This document shows, piece by piece, positions 1 to 8,953 of a stretch of 64,000 bases of DNA; within the stretch, counting starts at the first letter, position 1; each line of letters begins with the position of its first letter. The DNA is from Mycolicibacter heraklionensis (GTDB lineage Bacteria > Actinomycetota > Actinomycetes > Mycobacteriales > Mycobacteriaceae): the NCBI RefSeq assembly GCF_001021505.1, contig NZ_LDPO01000012.1, forward strand, positions 62,001 to 126,000, given 5' to 3'. A model generated the notes under the pieces. It searched no databases. It had not been told where the DNA came from and saw nothing but the letters and a program-made list of their open reading frames with translations. The position numbers were made by a program, and so were the translations under genes.

Positions 1-2
1 AG

Positions 3-1736
3 GCCGCGTTCGTCGACATCGGCCGGGGCCGCAACGGCGTGCTGTACGCCGGTGAGGTGAACTGGGAGGCCGCCGGACTCGGTGGCGCCAACCGCAAGAT
101 CGAGCAGGCGCTCAAACCCGGCGACTACGTCGTGGTGCAGGTCAGCAAGGACCCCATCGGGCACAAGGGCGCCCGCCTGACCACGCAGGTCTCGCTGGCC
201 GGCCGTTACCTGGTGTACGTGCCGGGTGCGTCGTCGACCGGGATCAGTCGCAAGCTGCCCGACACCGAGCGTCAGCGGCTCAAGGAGATCCTGCGCGAGG
301 TGGTGCCCGCCGACGCCGGCGTGATCATCCGCACCGCGTCGGAGGGTGTCAAAGAAGAAGACATCCGCGCCGACGTGGAACGCCTGCAGGAACGCTGGAG
401 CCAGATCGAGGCCACCGCGGCCGAGACCAAGGGGAAAGCGGCCGGGGCCGCGGTGGCGCTCTACGAAGAGCCCGACGTGCTGGTCAAGGTGATCCGGGAC
501 CTGTTCAACGAGGACTTCTCCGAGTTGGTGGTCTCCGGTGACGAGGCCTGGGCCACGATCAATGAGTACGTGGGCTCGGTGGCCCCCGAGCTGGTGCCGA
601 AGCTGACCCGCTACCAGCCCCCCACAGGTCCGGAGGGCCAGGCCGGTCCGGACGTGTTCGCCGTGCACCGCATCGACGAGCAGCTGGCCAAGGCGCTGGA
701 CCGCAAGGTTTGGCTGCCCTCGGGCGGCACGCTGGTCATCGACCGGACCGAGGCGATGACGGTGGTCGACGTCAACACCGGCAAGTTCACCGGCTCCGGG
801 GGCAACCTCGAGGAGACGGTGACCAAGAACAACCTGGAGGCCGCCGAGGAGATCGTGCGGCAGCTTCGCCTCCGTGACATCGGCGGCATCATCGTCATCG
901 ACTTCATCGACATGGTGCTGGAGTCCAACCGCGACCTGGTGCTGCGCCGGCTGACCGAGGCGCTGGGCCGCGACCGCACCCGCCACCAGGTTTCGGAGGT
1001 GACGTCGCTGGGTCTGGTACAGCTGACCCGCAAACGCCTGGGCACCGGGCTCATCGAGGCCTTCTCGACCTCGTGTCAACACTGCGCTGGGCGCGGCATC
1101 ATGCTGCACGGCGACCCGGTGGACTCGGCCGCGCCGGGACGCAAGTCTGAATCGGGCGGCAGCAGCACGAGCCGCCGCAGCAAGCGCTCGAAGAAGCCGA
1201 AGGTCGACGAGCCGGCGGTCGCCAAGGTTCCGGTGCACACGCCCGGTGACCACCCGATGTTCAAGGCGATGGCGGCGGCCAGCGACCGGCACGACGAGTC
1301 GGACGACGAGCACGAGACCGCACCCGACGCCGATGAGCTGTTGGTCGAGCAGGGCGCCGAAGGCGCCGAGGAGGCCGAGGGCACCGACGAGGTCGCTTCC
1401 GAGGACCTGGACTCCGACGAGGACCTCACCGACGCCGAGGAAGACGCAGACGACGAGGACGAAGACGTCGACGACGAGGATGTCGACGACGAAGACGCCG
1501 ACGACGAGGATGTCGACGAAGTCGATCTCGACGACGATGACGACGAGGACTTCGACGACGACCTGGATGTCATCGACGAGTCCGATGACTCCGACGAGTC
1601 CGATGAAGAAGACTCCGACGATGCTGAGGACGCGGAGGACTCCGAGGACTTTGAGGAGCCCGAGGCGCCGGTCGCGGTGGTCGAGCGTCCGCGACGTCGG
1701 CGTGCGGCGGCCCGACCGGCCGGACCACCGATCTAA
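3..1736 (+). CDS. rne: Ribonuclease E/G (partial, 5' end outside window)
   Basis: Endoribonuclease of the RNase E/G family, which initiates mRNA decay and processes rRNA and tRNA. The reading frame is open from the window edge (AAFVDIGRGRNGVLYAGE at nt 3-56 is an S1 domain), so the true start lies upstream. Visible in order: S1 domain, the DNase I-like catalytic core with both metal-binding aspartates in VVDVNTGKF (about nt 762-788) and IVIDFIDM (about nt 892-915), the zinc-link CQHC (about nt 1075-1086), then a long unstructured tail. From about nt 1290 the tail is almost pure Asp/Glu, and it ends in an Arg-rich patch (RPRRRRAAARPAG). The order catalytic core, acidic tail and rplU downstream matches mycobacterial rne. 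Confidence 0.95.
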   Translation, partial: AAFVDIGRGRNGVLYAGEVNWEAAGLGGANRKIEQALKPGDYVVVQVSKDPIGHKGARLTTQVSLAGRYLVYVPGASSTGISRKLPDTERQRLKEILREVVPADAGVIIRTASEGVKEEDIRADVERLQERWSQIEATAAETKGKAAGAAVALYEEPDVLVKVIRDLFNEDFSELVVSGDEAWATINEYVGSVAPELVPKLTRYQPPTGPEGQAGPDVFAVHRIDEQLAKALDRKVWLPSGGTLVIDRTEAMTVVDVNTGKFTGSGGNLEETVTKNNLEAAEEIVRQLRLRDIGGIIVIDFIDMVLESNRDLVLRRLTEALGRDRTRHQVSEVTSLGLVQLTRKRLGTGLIEAFSTSCQHCAGRGIMLHGDPVDSAAPGRKSESGGSSTSRRSKRSKKPKVDEPAVAKVPVHTPGDHPMFKAMAAASDRHDESDDEHETAPDADELLVEQGAEGAEEAEGTDEVASEDLDSDEDLTDAEEDADDEDEDVDDEDVDDEDADDEDVDEVDLDDDDDEDFDDDLDVIDESDDSDESDEEDSDDAEDAEDSEDFEEPEAPVAVVERPRRRRAAARPAGPPI

Positions 1737-1888
1737 GGCCGTGCCGGTTTGACCCCTTAGCCGCTGGTCACGTACCCTTGACCAGTTGTCGCCAGGCGGG
1801 AATAACCACAGCTCGGCGGACAGAACCCCAGACACCTGCGCAAGTCCCGATGGCGTGCGCGCCCGAGAAGCAGAGGTAGAAACCAACG

Positions 1889-2200
1889 ATGGCGACGTAC
1901 GCAATCGTCAAAACCGGCGGCAAGCAGTACAAGGTTGCCGTCGGTGACGTGCTCAAGGTCGAGAAGATCGAGTCGGAGCCGGGATCGTCGGTCTCGCTGC
2001 CGGTCGCGCTGGTCGTGGACGGTGCCAGCGTCACCACCGACGCCGCCAAGCTGGCGAAGGTCGCCGTCACCGGCGAGATCCTGGAGCACACCAAGGGCCC
2101 CAAGATCCGCATCCACAAGTTCAAGAACAAGACCGGCTACCACAAGCGGCAGGGTCACCGTCAGCAGCTGACCGTGCTCAAGGTCACCGGAATCAAGTAG
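1889..2200 (+). CDS. rplU: 50S ribosomal protein L21
   Basis: L21 of the large ribosomal subunit, 103 aa, the usual length. It begins [16 protein letters not shown], the family signature, and contains the conserved [19 protein letters not shown] stretch that binds 23S rRNA. A GAGGT ribosome binding site lies about 8 nt before the ATG. It is the first gene of the universal rplU-rpmA-obg operon; rpmA follows after 17 nt. The 152-nt gap after rne presumably carries its promoter. Confidence 0.97.
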   Translation: MATYAIVKTGGKQYKVAVGDVLKVEKIESEPGSSVSLPVALVVDGASVTTDAAKLAKVAVTGEILEHTKGPKIRIHKFKNKTGYHKRQGHRQQLTVLKVTGIK

Positions 2201-2217
2201 CAGCAGGAGGCAGCGAG

Positions 2218-2478
2218 ATGGCACACAAAAAGGGCGCTTCCAGCTCACGTAACGGGCGCGACTCCAACGCCCAGCGGCTCGGGGTCAAGCGGTTCGGCGG
2301 CCAGGTCGTCAAGGCCGGCGAGATCCTGGTGCGGCAGCGCGGCACCCACTTCCACCCCGGCGTCAACGTCGGGCGCGGCGGCGACGACACCCTGTTCGCC
2401 ACGGCACCCGGTGCGGTCGAGTTCGGTGTGAAGCGTGGCCGCAAGTTGATCAACATCGTGCCTGTCGCCCGCGACTAG
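2218..2478 (+). CDS. rpmA: 50S ribosomal protein L27
   Basis: L27, 86 aa, a large-subunit protein whose N-terminus reaches the peptidyl transferase centre. It begins [20 protein letters not shown], and so lacks the cleavable leader seen in Firmicutes L27. The motif [20 protein letters not shown] is typical. An AGGAGG-type ribosome binding site (GCAGGAGGCAGCG) precedes the ATG. Second gene of rplU-rpmA-obg. Confidence 0.97.
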   Translation: MAHKKGASSSRNGRDSNAQRLGVKRFGGQVVKAGEILVRQRGTHFHPGVNVGRGGDDTLFATAPGAVEFGVKRGRKLINIVPVARD

Positions 2479-2526
2479 TCGCCGGCGTAACTGGGCGCCT
2501 TTGGGCGCCGGATAGGTAGTAACGCC

Positions 2527-3972
2527 ATGTCCCGGTTCGTCGACCGCGTTGTCATCCATGTGCGGGCCGGCGACGGGGGCAACGGCTGCGCCTCGATTCA
2601 CCGGGAGAAGTTCAAGCCGCTCGGTGGTCCCGACGGTGGCAACGGCGGCCGCGGCGGCAGCGTCGTGCTGGTCGTCGACGCCGGAGTGCACACCCTGCTG
2701 GACTTTCACTTTCGGCCGCACATCGACGCGCCGTCCGGCAAGCAGGGCCAGGGCAACAACAAGGACGGCGCTTTCGGCGCGGACCTGGAGATCAAAGTTC
2801 CCGACGGCACTGTCGTGCTCGACGAGCACGGGCGGCTGCTGGCCGACCTGGTAGGCACGGGTGCCCGCTTCGAGGCAGCCGCCGGCGGTCGCGGCGGGCT
2901 GGGCAATGCGGCGCTGGTGTCGCGCGCCCGCAAGGCGCCCGGCTTCGCGTTGCTGGGGGAGAAGGGCGAAACCCGCGACCTCACGCTGGAACTCAAGACC
3001 GTCGCCGACGTCGGGCTGATCGGATTCCCGTCCGCGGGCAAATCCGCACTGGTGTCGGTGATCTCGGCGGCCAAGCCGAAGATCGCCGACTATCCCTTCA
3101 CCACGCTGGCGCCCAACCTGGGCGTGGTGTCGGCCGGCGAGAACACCTTCACCGCCGCCGACGTGCCCGGCCTCATCCCGGGCGCCTCGGCCGGCCGCGG
3201 ACTGGGCTTGGACTTTCTGCGGCACATCGAACGCTGCGCGGTGCTGGTGCATGTCGTGGACTGTGCGACCGCCGAGCCGGGCCGTGACCCGCTCTCTGAT
3301 ATCGAAGCGATTGAAGCCGAACTGGCGGCCTATACCCCCACCATGCAAGGGGATTCGACGCTCGGCGACCTGGTCGACCGCCCGCGGGCGGTGGTGCTCA
3401 ACAAGATCGACGTGCCGGAAGCGCGGGAGATGGCGGAGTTCGTCCGCGACGACATCGTGGCCGAGCGCGGCTGGCCGGTGTTCATGGTCTCGACGGTGAG
3501 CAGGGAAGGGCTGCGCCCGTTGACGTTTGCGCTGGCCGACATGGTGTCGGCGTATCGCGCGGCGCAGCCGGAGCCGGTGGCACGACGCCCGGTGATTCGT
3601 CCGGTACTTGCGGGCGAGACCGGGTTCAGCGTGGAGTCGGACGGCGAGGGCGGCTTCATCGTGCGGGGCACCCGTCCTGAGCGCTGGGTGCACCAGACCA
3701 ACTTCGACAACGACGAAGCGGTCGGCTACCTGGGTGACCGGTTGGCGCGACTGGGGGTCGAGGACGAGCTGCTGCGGCGGGGAGCCAAACCGGGTTGCGC
3801 GGTGACGATCGGGGACATGACGTTCGACTGGGAGCCGGCCACGCCGGCCGGGGTGGACATGACGCTGTCCGGGCGGGGCACCGACAGCAGGCTGGAGCGC
3901 ACCGACCGAGTGGGTGCCGCCGAGCGCAAGGTGGCGCGCAAGCAGCGCCGTGAGCATGCGGAGGACGAGTGA
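2527..3972 (+). CDS. obg: GTPase Obg/CgtA
   Basis: Essential ribosome-associated GTPase, 481 aa. Domains in order: glycine-rich Obg fold (residues 1-160; [26 protein letters not shown]), G domain with G1 GFPSAGKS (about 166-173), G2/G3 around [12 protein letters not shown] and [11 protein letters not shown]4 NKID (about 291-294), then the OCT domain found in actinobacterial and other longer Obg proteins (about 350-430). The C-terminus is basic ([15 protein letters not shown]). The stop overlaps the proB start by 4 nt (GTGA), so the two genes are translationally coupled. Confidence 0.96.
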   Translation: MSRFVDRVVIHVRAGDGGNGCASIHREKFKPLGGPDGGNGGRGGSVVLVVDAGVHTLLDFHFRPHIDAPSGKQGQGNNKDGAFGADLEIKVPDGTVVLDEHGRLLADLVGTGARFEAAAGGRGGLGNAALVSRARKAPGFALLGEKGETRDLTLELKTVADVGLIGFPSAGKSALVSVISAAKPKIADYPFTTLAPNLGVVSAGENTFTAADVPGLIPGASAGRGLGLDFLRHIERCAVLVHVVDCATAEPGRDPLSDIEAIEAELAAYTPTMQGDSTLGDLVDRPRAVVLNKIDVPEAREMAEFVRDDIVAERGWPVFMVSTVSREGLRPLTFALADMVSAYRAAQPEPVARRPVIRPVLAGETGFSVESDGEGGFIVRGTRPERWVHQTNFDNDEAVGYLGDRLARLGVEDELLRRGAKPGCAVTIGDMTFDWEPATPAGVDMTLSGRGTDSRLERTDRVGAAERKVARKQRREHAEDE

Positions 3973-5075
3973 CCGGCACTGGTGCGCGCGAGGCGATTCG
4001 GACCGCGCGCAGCGTCGTCGTCAAGATCGGCACCACCGCGCTGACCACGGAGACCGGCATGTTCGACGCGGCCCGGCTGGCCGGGCTCGCCGAGGCGATC
4101 GAAGCCCGGATGAAGGCCGGCTCGGACGTGGTGATCGTGTCTTCGGGGGCTATCGCCGCCGGCCTGGAGCCGCTCGGGTTGACCAAGCGGCCAACCGATC
4201 TGGCCACCAAACAGGCCGCCGCCAGTGTGGGGCAGGTGGCGCTGGTCAACGCGTGGAGTGCCGCCTTCGGCCGGTTCGGCCGCACCGTCGGGCAGGTGCT
4301 GCTGACCGCTCAGGACGTCTCGATGCGGGTGTCACACACCAACGCCGCCCGCACCCTGGACCGGCTGCGCGCATTGCATGCGGTGGCGATCGTCAACGAG
4401 AACGACACGGTGGCCACCAGCGAGATCCGGTTCGGCGACAACGATCGGCTCTCGGCATTGGTGGCGCATCTGGTGGGCGCCGACGCGCTGGTCCTGCTCT
4501 CCGACATCGACGGCCTCTATGACTCCGACCCCCGCAAGGGCCCGGCTCGCCTGGTCCCCGAGGTGTCGGGACCGGACGATCTCGCCGATGTGGTTGCCAG
4601 CGAGGGCAGTCACCTCGGTACCGGCGGCATGGTGTCGAAGCTGTCGTCGGCACTGTTGGCCGCCGACGCGGGCGTTCCGGTGTTGCTGGCCGCGGCCGGT
4701 GCGGCAGCCGCCGCACTGTCCGACGCATCGGTGGGCACCGTCTTCGCGCCCCGGGCGCAACGGTTGTCGGCGCGCAAGTTCTGGGTGCGCCACGCCGCCG
4801 ACGCGGCCGGAACGCTGACGCTGGACGCCGGGGCCGTCGAGGCGGTGCTGGCTCGCCGACGCTCCCTGCTGCCGGCCGGGATCACCGCGGTCTCGGGCAG
4901 GTTCTACGGCGGCGACGTGGTCGAACTGTGTGGCCCGGACGGAGCCGTGGTGGCCCGCGGCGTGGTCGGTTACGACGCGGCGGAGCTGGACGCCATGATC
5001 GGCCACTCCACCGCCGAGTTGGCACCGGACGCGCGTCGGCCGGTCGTGCACGCCGACGACCTGGTCGCGGTGTAG
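3969..5075 (+). CDS. proB: Glutamate 5-kinase
   Basis: First enzyme of proline biosynthesis; phosphorylates glutamate to gamma-glutamyl phosphate. 368 aa from a GTG start overlapping the obg stop. The amino-acid kinase domain is seen in [12 protein letters not shown] near the N-terminus, [12 protein letters not shown], and [24 protein letters not shown] (feedback-sensitive substrate site). A C-terminal PUA domain covers about residues 275-360 ([26 protein letters not shown]). The partner enzyme ProA is 14 kb downstream on the same strand. Confidence 0.96.
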   Translation: MTGTGAREAIRTARSVVVKIGTTALTTETGMFDAARLAGLAEAIEARMKAGSDVVIVSSGAIAAGLEPLGLTKRPTDLATKQAAASVGQVALVNAWSAAFGRFGRTVGQVLLTAQDVSMRVSHTNAARTLDRLRALHAVAIVNENDTVATSEIRFGDNDRLSALVAHLVGADALVLLSDIDGLYDSDPRKGPARLVPEVSGPDDLADVVASEGSHLGTGGMVSKLSSALLAADAGVPVLLAAAGAAAAALSDASVGTVFAPRAQRLSARKFWVRHAADAAGTLTLDAGAVEAVLARRRSLLPAGITAVSGRFYGGDVVELCGPDGAVVARGVVGYDAAELDAMIGHSTAELAPDARRPVVHADDLVAV

Positions 5076-5105
5076 TCCCCGCCCTTCCCGTCCCGGCCCT
5101 TCCCG

Positions 5106-5164
5106 CGAGCGTGCGGGTTTGCCCAGCGACACGCCGGTCGGGGGCGTACAACTACGCACGTTCG
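5106..5164. repeat. Imperfect intergenic palindrome (family related to those at 8893, 34152 and 47928)
   Basis: Arms CGAGCGTGCG (5106-5115) and CGCACGTTCG (5155-5164) pair at 9 of 10 positions. The left arm is nearly the same as the left arm of the strong hairpin at 34152. It sits between proB and the PE-PPE-type hydrolase gene and could act as a terminator for the obg-proB operon. The middle is less symmetrical than in the other family members. Confidence 0.5.
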
Positions 5165-5196
5165 GGTGGTCGATACCAGCGATAGGGGGTTGACAG

Positions 5197-5949
5197 ATGA
5201 CCACGGTGTTCACCATCGACGGGGCGGGCTGGAGCGGGTTTCTGCGGTTCATGTGCCGGGGCGCGGTCACCAGGGGCAAGACCGTCAAACGCGTCAAGTA
5301 CCCCAACACCTACTTCGACGGCCTGCGCTACGTCTCAGCGGTCAAAGCGGTGGAACGTGGCGTGCAAGCCCTCGACGATATGCTGACCGCCCACTTCAAC
5401 GCCTCACCCGATGCCGACGACGTCCTCGTCTATGGGGTGAGTATGGGGGCGCAGGTTGCCTGCAAGTGGTTGCGCGAGGAGGGGCCGACCTCCTCAGTCC
5501 CGGCCGACAGGGTGTCGTTTCTACTGCTGGCCAATCCCGAACAGCCTTTTCACGGCATCTATCAGGCTGACCCGAAGCTGGTCACGTTCATGAAGCTGCC
5601 CGACTACGGTGGCGTCGGCGTGCCGGCGAACACCCGGTTCTCGGTGACCGACCTGTGTCGCCAATACGACGGCATGGCCGACTTTCCCAACCTGCCTGCC
5701 GCACAGGTCGACTCGTTGGCCGTCCGAAACGCTCTGCTGGGCCTGGTGACGATCCACAACAACTACTTCCGGCTCGACATCAACAGCGCTGAGAACATCC
5801 GCGTCAGCCGCGGCAACATCACCTACGTGTTGGCCCCGACGCGCGTACCTCCGGCCTGCGGCCTGTCCGCACTGTTGCCCAGCCGGCTGAAAAGGAAGCG
5901 CAGCAGGATCGACGGCTCCTACGATCGCTCGGCCTGGAGCGGCCCGTAA
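5197..5949 (+). CDS. PE-PPE domain-type serine hydrolase without PE or PPE module
   Basis: 250 aa. The fold looks like the mycobacterial PE-PPE (PF08237) alpha/beta hydrolase: N-terminal strand TTVFTIDGAGWSG, a nucleophile elbow GVSMGAQ (about residues 85-91), and later segments YDGMADFPNL and NYFRLD that are typical of the family. In M. tuberculosis this domain usually follows a PE or PPE module and forms a secreted esterase/lipase. Here there is no PE module and no signal peptide, so the enzyme may be cytoplasmic or exported by another route. The basic tail (RLKRKRSRIDG) is unusual. It converges on the TetR gene with 6 nt between the stops. Confidence 0.75.
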   Translation: MTTVFTIDGAGWSGFLRFMCRGAVTRGKTVKRVKYPNTYFDGLRYVSAVKAVERGVQALDDMLTAHFNASPDADDVLVYGVSMGAQVACKWLREEGPTSSVPADRVSFLLLANPEQPFHGIYQADPKLVTFMKLPDYGGVGVPANTRFSVTDLCRQYDGMADFPNLPAAQVDSLAVRNALLGLVTIHNNYFRLDINSAENIRVSRGNITYVLAPTRVPPACGLSALLPSRLKRKRSRIDGSYDRSAWSGP

Positions 5950-5955
5950 TCCGCG

Positions 5956-6633
5956 CTACTTCGCCGCAGTGCCGAGATACAGCGTCCCCCAAACGATCTC
6001 AGTCAGAGCGGTAGCGAGCTCGGAATCGTAATCGGTGTCGCGGACCGGCAGATTCTGTTGGCATACCCGCTCCACCATCCAGGTGAGCGCACTCGCGGTG
6101 GCGTCGACCGGTAACTCGCGGCGAATGGAGCCGTCGGCCTGGCCGTCTTCGATGACTTGGGCCACCCGACCCGAGATGCCGGTCAGCAAGTCGCGATAGG
6201 TGGCGCCCACCAGCGGGTCGTAGCCCGCCATCTCGCTCAGCGCGATCAGCAGCGGTTGATGCCGCCGATAGTTGGCGATGATCGCGGCCATCGCAGCGCG
6301 GACATCGTCGGGATCGCGGCGCTGCGCCACGCTCCACCAACGGTCCGCCCCCGAGGCGAGATCGCCGAACACCTGGCCGGCGAGCCGACGCAACAGATGG
6401 CCTTTGTCCTCGAAGTAGATGTAAAAGCTGGCGCGCGAAATGCCCGCCTCGGTGGCGAGCCGATCCACGCTGAGTTCGGTGAAGCTGGCGCCGGCGCTCA
6501 TCAGTCGCTCGGTGGCGTCGAGCAGGCACCGCTCAATCTCCCCGCGCCGCTCCTGGCGGCTGGTCGGGGGCTTGCGCGTCACAGAAGCCACAGCGTCGAG
6601 CGTAACGGTAAGCCCGACGTCTTGACTAGACAT
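5956..6633 (-). CDS. TetR/AcrR family transcriptional regulator
   Basis: 225 aa from the ATG at 6633 (MSSQDVGLTVTLDA); the frame stays open further upstream, but that would run through the shared promoter. The N-terminal helix-turn-helix reads LSVDRLATEAGISRASFYIYFEDKGHLLRRL, a standard TetR DNA-binding domain; the C-terminal half is an all-helical ligand and dimer domain. It is divergent from the P450 gene. A perfect 17-bp palindrome overlaps its own start codon, which suggests autoregulation and control of the P450. Confidence 0.9.
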   Translation of the reverse strand: MSSQDVGLTVTLDAVASVTRKPPTSRQERRGEIERCLLDATERLMSAGASFTELSVDRLATEAGISRASFYIYFEDKGHLLRRLAGQVFGDLASGADRWWSVAQRRDPDDVRAAMAAIIANYRRHQPLLIALSEMAGYDPLVGATYRDLLTGISGRVAQVIEDGQADGSIRRELPVDATASALTWMVERVCQQNLPVRDTDYDSELATALTEIVWGTLYLGTAAK

Positions 6634-6642
6634 GATGTCTAG
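6626..6642. promoter_or_regulatory. Operator-like perfect palindrome between tetR and P450 genes
   Basis: CTAGACAT-G-ATGTCTAG is a perfect inverted repeat with 8-bp arms. On the plus strand it follows TTGACT (6622-6627), which could be a -35 element, with TTAGTG around 6645 as a weak -10. A repressor bound here would block both the P450 promoter and the tetR start. Confidence 0.7.
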
Positions 6643-6695
6643 ACTTAGTGTCGTTCGAGCCCGATGTGACCGGGGCCATACGCCGAGGAGGTCTC

Positions 6696-7955
6696 GTGAC
6701 AGCACCATCCGCCGCGCTGCGCAGCTATGACGAGGTCGACCTGTCCTCACGCGCGTTCTGGTCGGGCACCGCCGCGGAACGGGAGCGCTCCTTCGCGATA
6801 CTGCGCGCGGAGCGTCCGGTGAGCTGGCATCCGCCGGTCGAAGACGCCATGCTCAACGATCCCGACGATCCCGGCTATTGGGCGGTCACCCGCCATGCCG
6901 ACATCGTCGAGGTGAGCCGCACCAACGAGGTGTTCCTGTCTGGCAAGGGCGTGATGTTCGAGAACTTCCCGGAGGAGATGCTGGAGACCACGCAGTCCTT
7001 CCTGGCGATGGACCCGCCCCGGCACACCAAGCTGCGCAAGCTGGCCACCGCGGCGTTCACACCCCGCCAGATCCGCCGTATCGAAGATTCGATCAAGGCC
7101 AATGCCAAGGCGATCGTTGAAGAGTTGCGGGCCGCCGGCAGCGGGGCCGACTTCGTCGAGTACTGCGCCAAAGAGCTCCCATTGCGCACGCTGGCGGATA
7201 TGGTGGGCGTCCCGGATTCCGAGCGCGCACAGGTAGCCCATGCCGCCGATGCGCTGGTATCGACCAACGACCCGGTGTTCCTCGCCGGGCGCGACCCGCT
7301 GGCGGTGATGGGCGAAAACATCATGTATCTGCATCAGGTCGCCGGCGCGCTGGCCGCGCAGCGTCGGGAGGCTCCCGGTGACGACCTGTTCAGCAGCCTG
7401 GTCAACGCCGAGGTCGACGGTGACCGGCTCACCGACGCCGAGGTGTCCGCTTACTTCGTGCTGCTCGCGGTGGCCGGCAACGACACCACCCGTCAGACCA
7501 CCAGTCACGCACTCAAAGCGCTCACCGATTTCGGTGACCAACGCGCTTGGCTACTGGAGGATTTCGAGCGCCGCATCGGGACCGCGGTAGAGGAGTTCAT
7601 CCGCTACGCGACGCCGGTGATGACCTTCCGTCGCACCGCCGCAACCGATTACGAGCTCGGCGGCCAGACCATTCGGGCCGGCGACAAGGTGGCGATGTTC
7701 TATGCGTCGGGCAACTGGGATGCGCAGGTGTTCGACCAGCCCGATCGTCTGGATCTGAGCCGCGACCCCAATCCGCATCTGGGCTTCGGCGGCGGTGGGC
7801 AGCATTACTGCCTGGGGACCCATGTCGCGCGGGCCCAGCTGCGCGCCCTGTTCGGTGAGTTGCTCCGCCAGCTGCCGCGTATCGAGGCCGGTGACCCGGA
7901 GTACCTAGCGGGCAGCTTCATTCACGGCATCCGCGCCATGACTTGCACGTTCTGA
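6696..7955 (+). CDS. Cytochrome P450
   Basis: Heme-thiolate monooxygenase, 419 aa, the size of a soluble bacterial class I P450. I-helix oxygen-binding motif AGNDTTRQT (about residue 260), ExxR region, and the heme-binding loop HLGFGGGGQHYCLGTHVARAQL with the proximal cysteine at about residue 370. I chose the GTG at 6696 because GGAGG lies 5 nt upstream; an in-frame GTG at 6648 has no such site and would fall inside the promoter. No ferredoxin gene is adjacent. Substrate unknown; the divergent TetR suggests induction by a small hydrophobic ligand. Confidence 0.92.
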   Translation: MTAPSAALRSYDEVDLSSRAFWSGTAAERERSFAILRAERPVSWHPPVEDAMLNDPDDPGYWAVTRHADIVEVSRTNEVFLSGKGVMFENFPEEMLETTQSFLAMDPPRHTKLRKLATAAFTPRQIRRIEDSIKANAKAIVEELRAAGSGADFVEYCAKELPLRTLADMVGVPDSERAQVAHAADALVSTNDPVFLAGRDPLAVMGENIMYLHQVAGALAAQRREAPGDDLFSSLVNAEVDGDRLTDAEVSAYFVLLAVAGNDTTRQTTSHALKALTDFGDQRAWLLEDFERRIGTAVEEFIRYATPVMTFRRTAATDYELGGQTIRAGDKVAMFYASGNWDAQVFDQPDRLDLSRDPNPHLGFGGGGQHYCLGTHVARAQLRALFGELLRQLPRIEAGDPEYLAGSFIHGIRAMTCTF

Positions 7956-7966
7956 TCTGCATCGGC

Positions 7967-8842
7967 TCAGGCGAGCGCCCGGGTCAGCTCGGTGATCAGC
8001 TCATCCGGGCAGTCGACAGTGAGCATGTGGTTGGCGCCGGGCATCGACCGGGTGGACACTTGCGGGATCAGCCGTCGCGCGCGGGCCAATGTCGCTACCG
8101 GACCGCCGCGATAAATGACGTCCCGATCGCCGATCACCACCGTCACCGGCATGGTGAGCCGTCGCAACTCGGCATCGGTCAATACCGACGGCAGTACCGG
8201 CCGCCGAAACGGGCGAGACGTCAACATGCTCACCACGATCAGCTTCACCGTCGGATCGCTGCACGCATCCGGAGTGCTGGCTAACCACTGCACGGCGGCA
8301 CGAACCCGTGCCGGCGACCTGAGCAGTATCGGGGTCATCATCCGGACGTAGAACTGAATGGTCAGCGGCGCCAGCGTTCCCGCGGGTGTGAGCAGGACCA
8401 GATGGCTGACCAGTTCCGGTGCCCGGAGGCCCAATTGGGCGGCGAGCCAGCCGCCATAGGACAGGCCCACCACCCGAGCATTCGTGAGGCCGAGGGTGTC
8501 GAACACCTGCCTCAGCCAGTCGACGTAGTCGTCGGAAGAGGATATTTCGCTGGTGAGCACACTTTTGGACGTGTCGGTGATGGTGTCGAGGCAATAGCAG
8601 CGGTACTGGGCACTCAGCGCCGCGATAACCGGCCGCCACATCGCTGAGGTCGCGCTGGCGCCGTGCAGCAGAACCAGGGGCGGCGCCGACGGTTCACCAC
8701 AGACCACCGTGTGGGTCTGGCCGTAAGCGGTTTCCACCATGCACTCGGTGAACGGCACCGGCCAACCCCGCACGACCTCGTCATAATTCGCGATGAACTG
8801 CTCGCGCTCCCGTGTCCTGCGGAAGGGTGACCGGTTCGCCAT
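7967..8842 (-). CDS. Alpha/beta-fold hydrolase
   Basis: 291 aa from ATG 8842, which has GAGGA 8 nt upstream; a TTG at 8854 is also in frame. Visible: oxyanion-hole VLLHGASATSAMW, nucleophile elbow GLSYGGW (serine near residue 130), acid in IGDRDVIY, and catalytic histidine in MPGANHML near the C-terminus. This is the complete triad of the family. The gene lies downstream of the MFS transporter on the same strand, and its 3' end faces the P450. A role in hydrolysing a transported or P450-oxidised ester is possible but not shown. Confidence 0.85.
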   Translation of the reverse strand: MANRSPFRRTREREQFIANYDEVVRGWPVPFTECMVETAYGQTHTVVCGEPSAPPLVLLHGASATSAMWRPVIAALSAQYRCYCLDTITDTSKSVLTSEISSSDDYVDWLRQVFDTLGLTNARVVGLSYGGWLAAQLGLRAPELVSHLVLLTPAGTLAPLTIQFYVRMMTPILLRSPARVRAAVQWLASTPDACSDPTVKLIVVSMLTSRPFRRPVLPSVLTDAELRRLTMPVTVVIGDRDVIYRGGPVATLARARRLIPQVSTRSMPGANHMLTVDCPDELITELTRALA

Positions 8843-8892
8843 GGTGGTCCTCAACGTGGTAGTGCGTGCCGGTGATGGTAGCGATGCTTGCG

Positions 8893-8953
8893 GCGAGCAG
8901 ACGCGAAAGTGCCTGATTTCCCGGGTGGCAGGGCGCTTTTATGTCTGCTCGGC
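8893..8953. repeat. Intergenic palindrome, GAGCAGAC type
   Basis: Left arm from 8893 reads GCGAGCAGACGCGAAAGTGC; the reverse complement of 8932-8953 begins GCCGAGCAGACATAAAAGCG. The arms match at about 17 of 20 positions. The right arm overlaps the last codons and stop of the MFS gene, so on the minus strand the hairpin is placed like a transcription terminator. The GAGCAGAC core recurs in the palindrome at 47928. Confidence 0.6.

Noticed and set aside
1430..1600. Repeated GACGAC/GACGAGGAT units resembling a tandem-repeat locus
   Set aside because: They are codons of the acidic RNase E tail, not an intergenic repeat or CRISPR array.
2245..3957. 570-codon open frame antisense to obg and rpmA
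   Set aside because: High GC gives long antisense frames; the sense genes are certain and the antisense product is low-complexity Arg/His/Gly without any domain.
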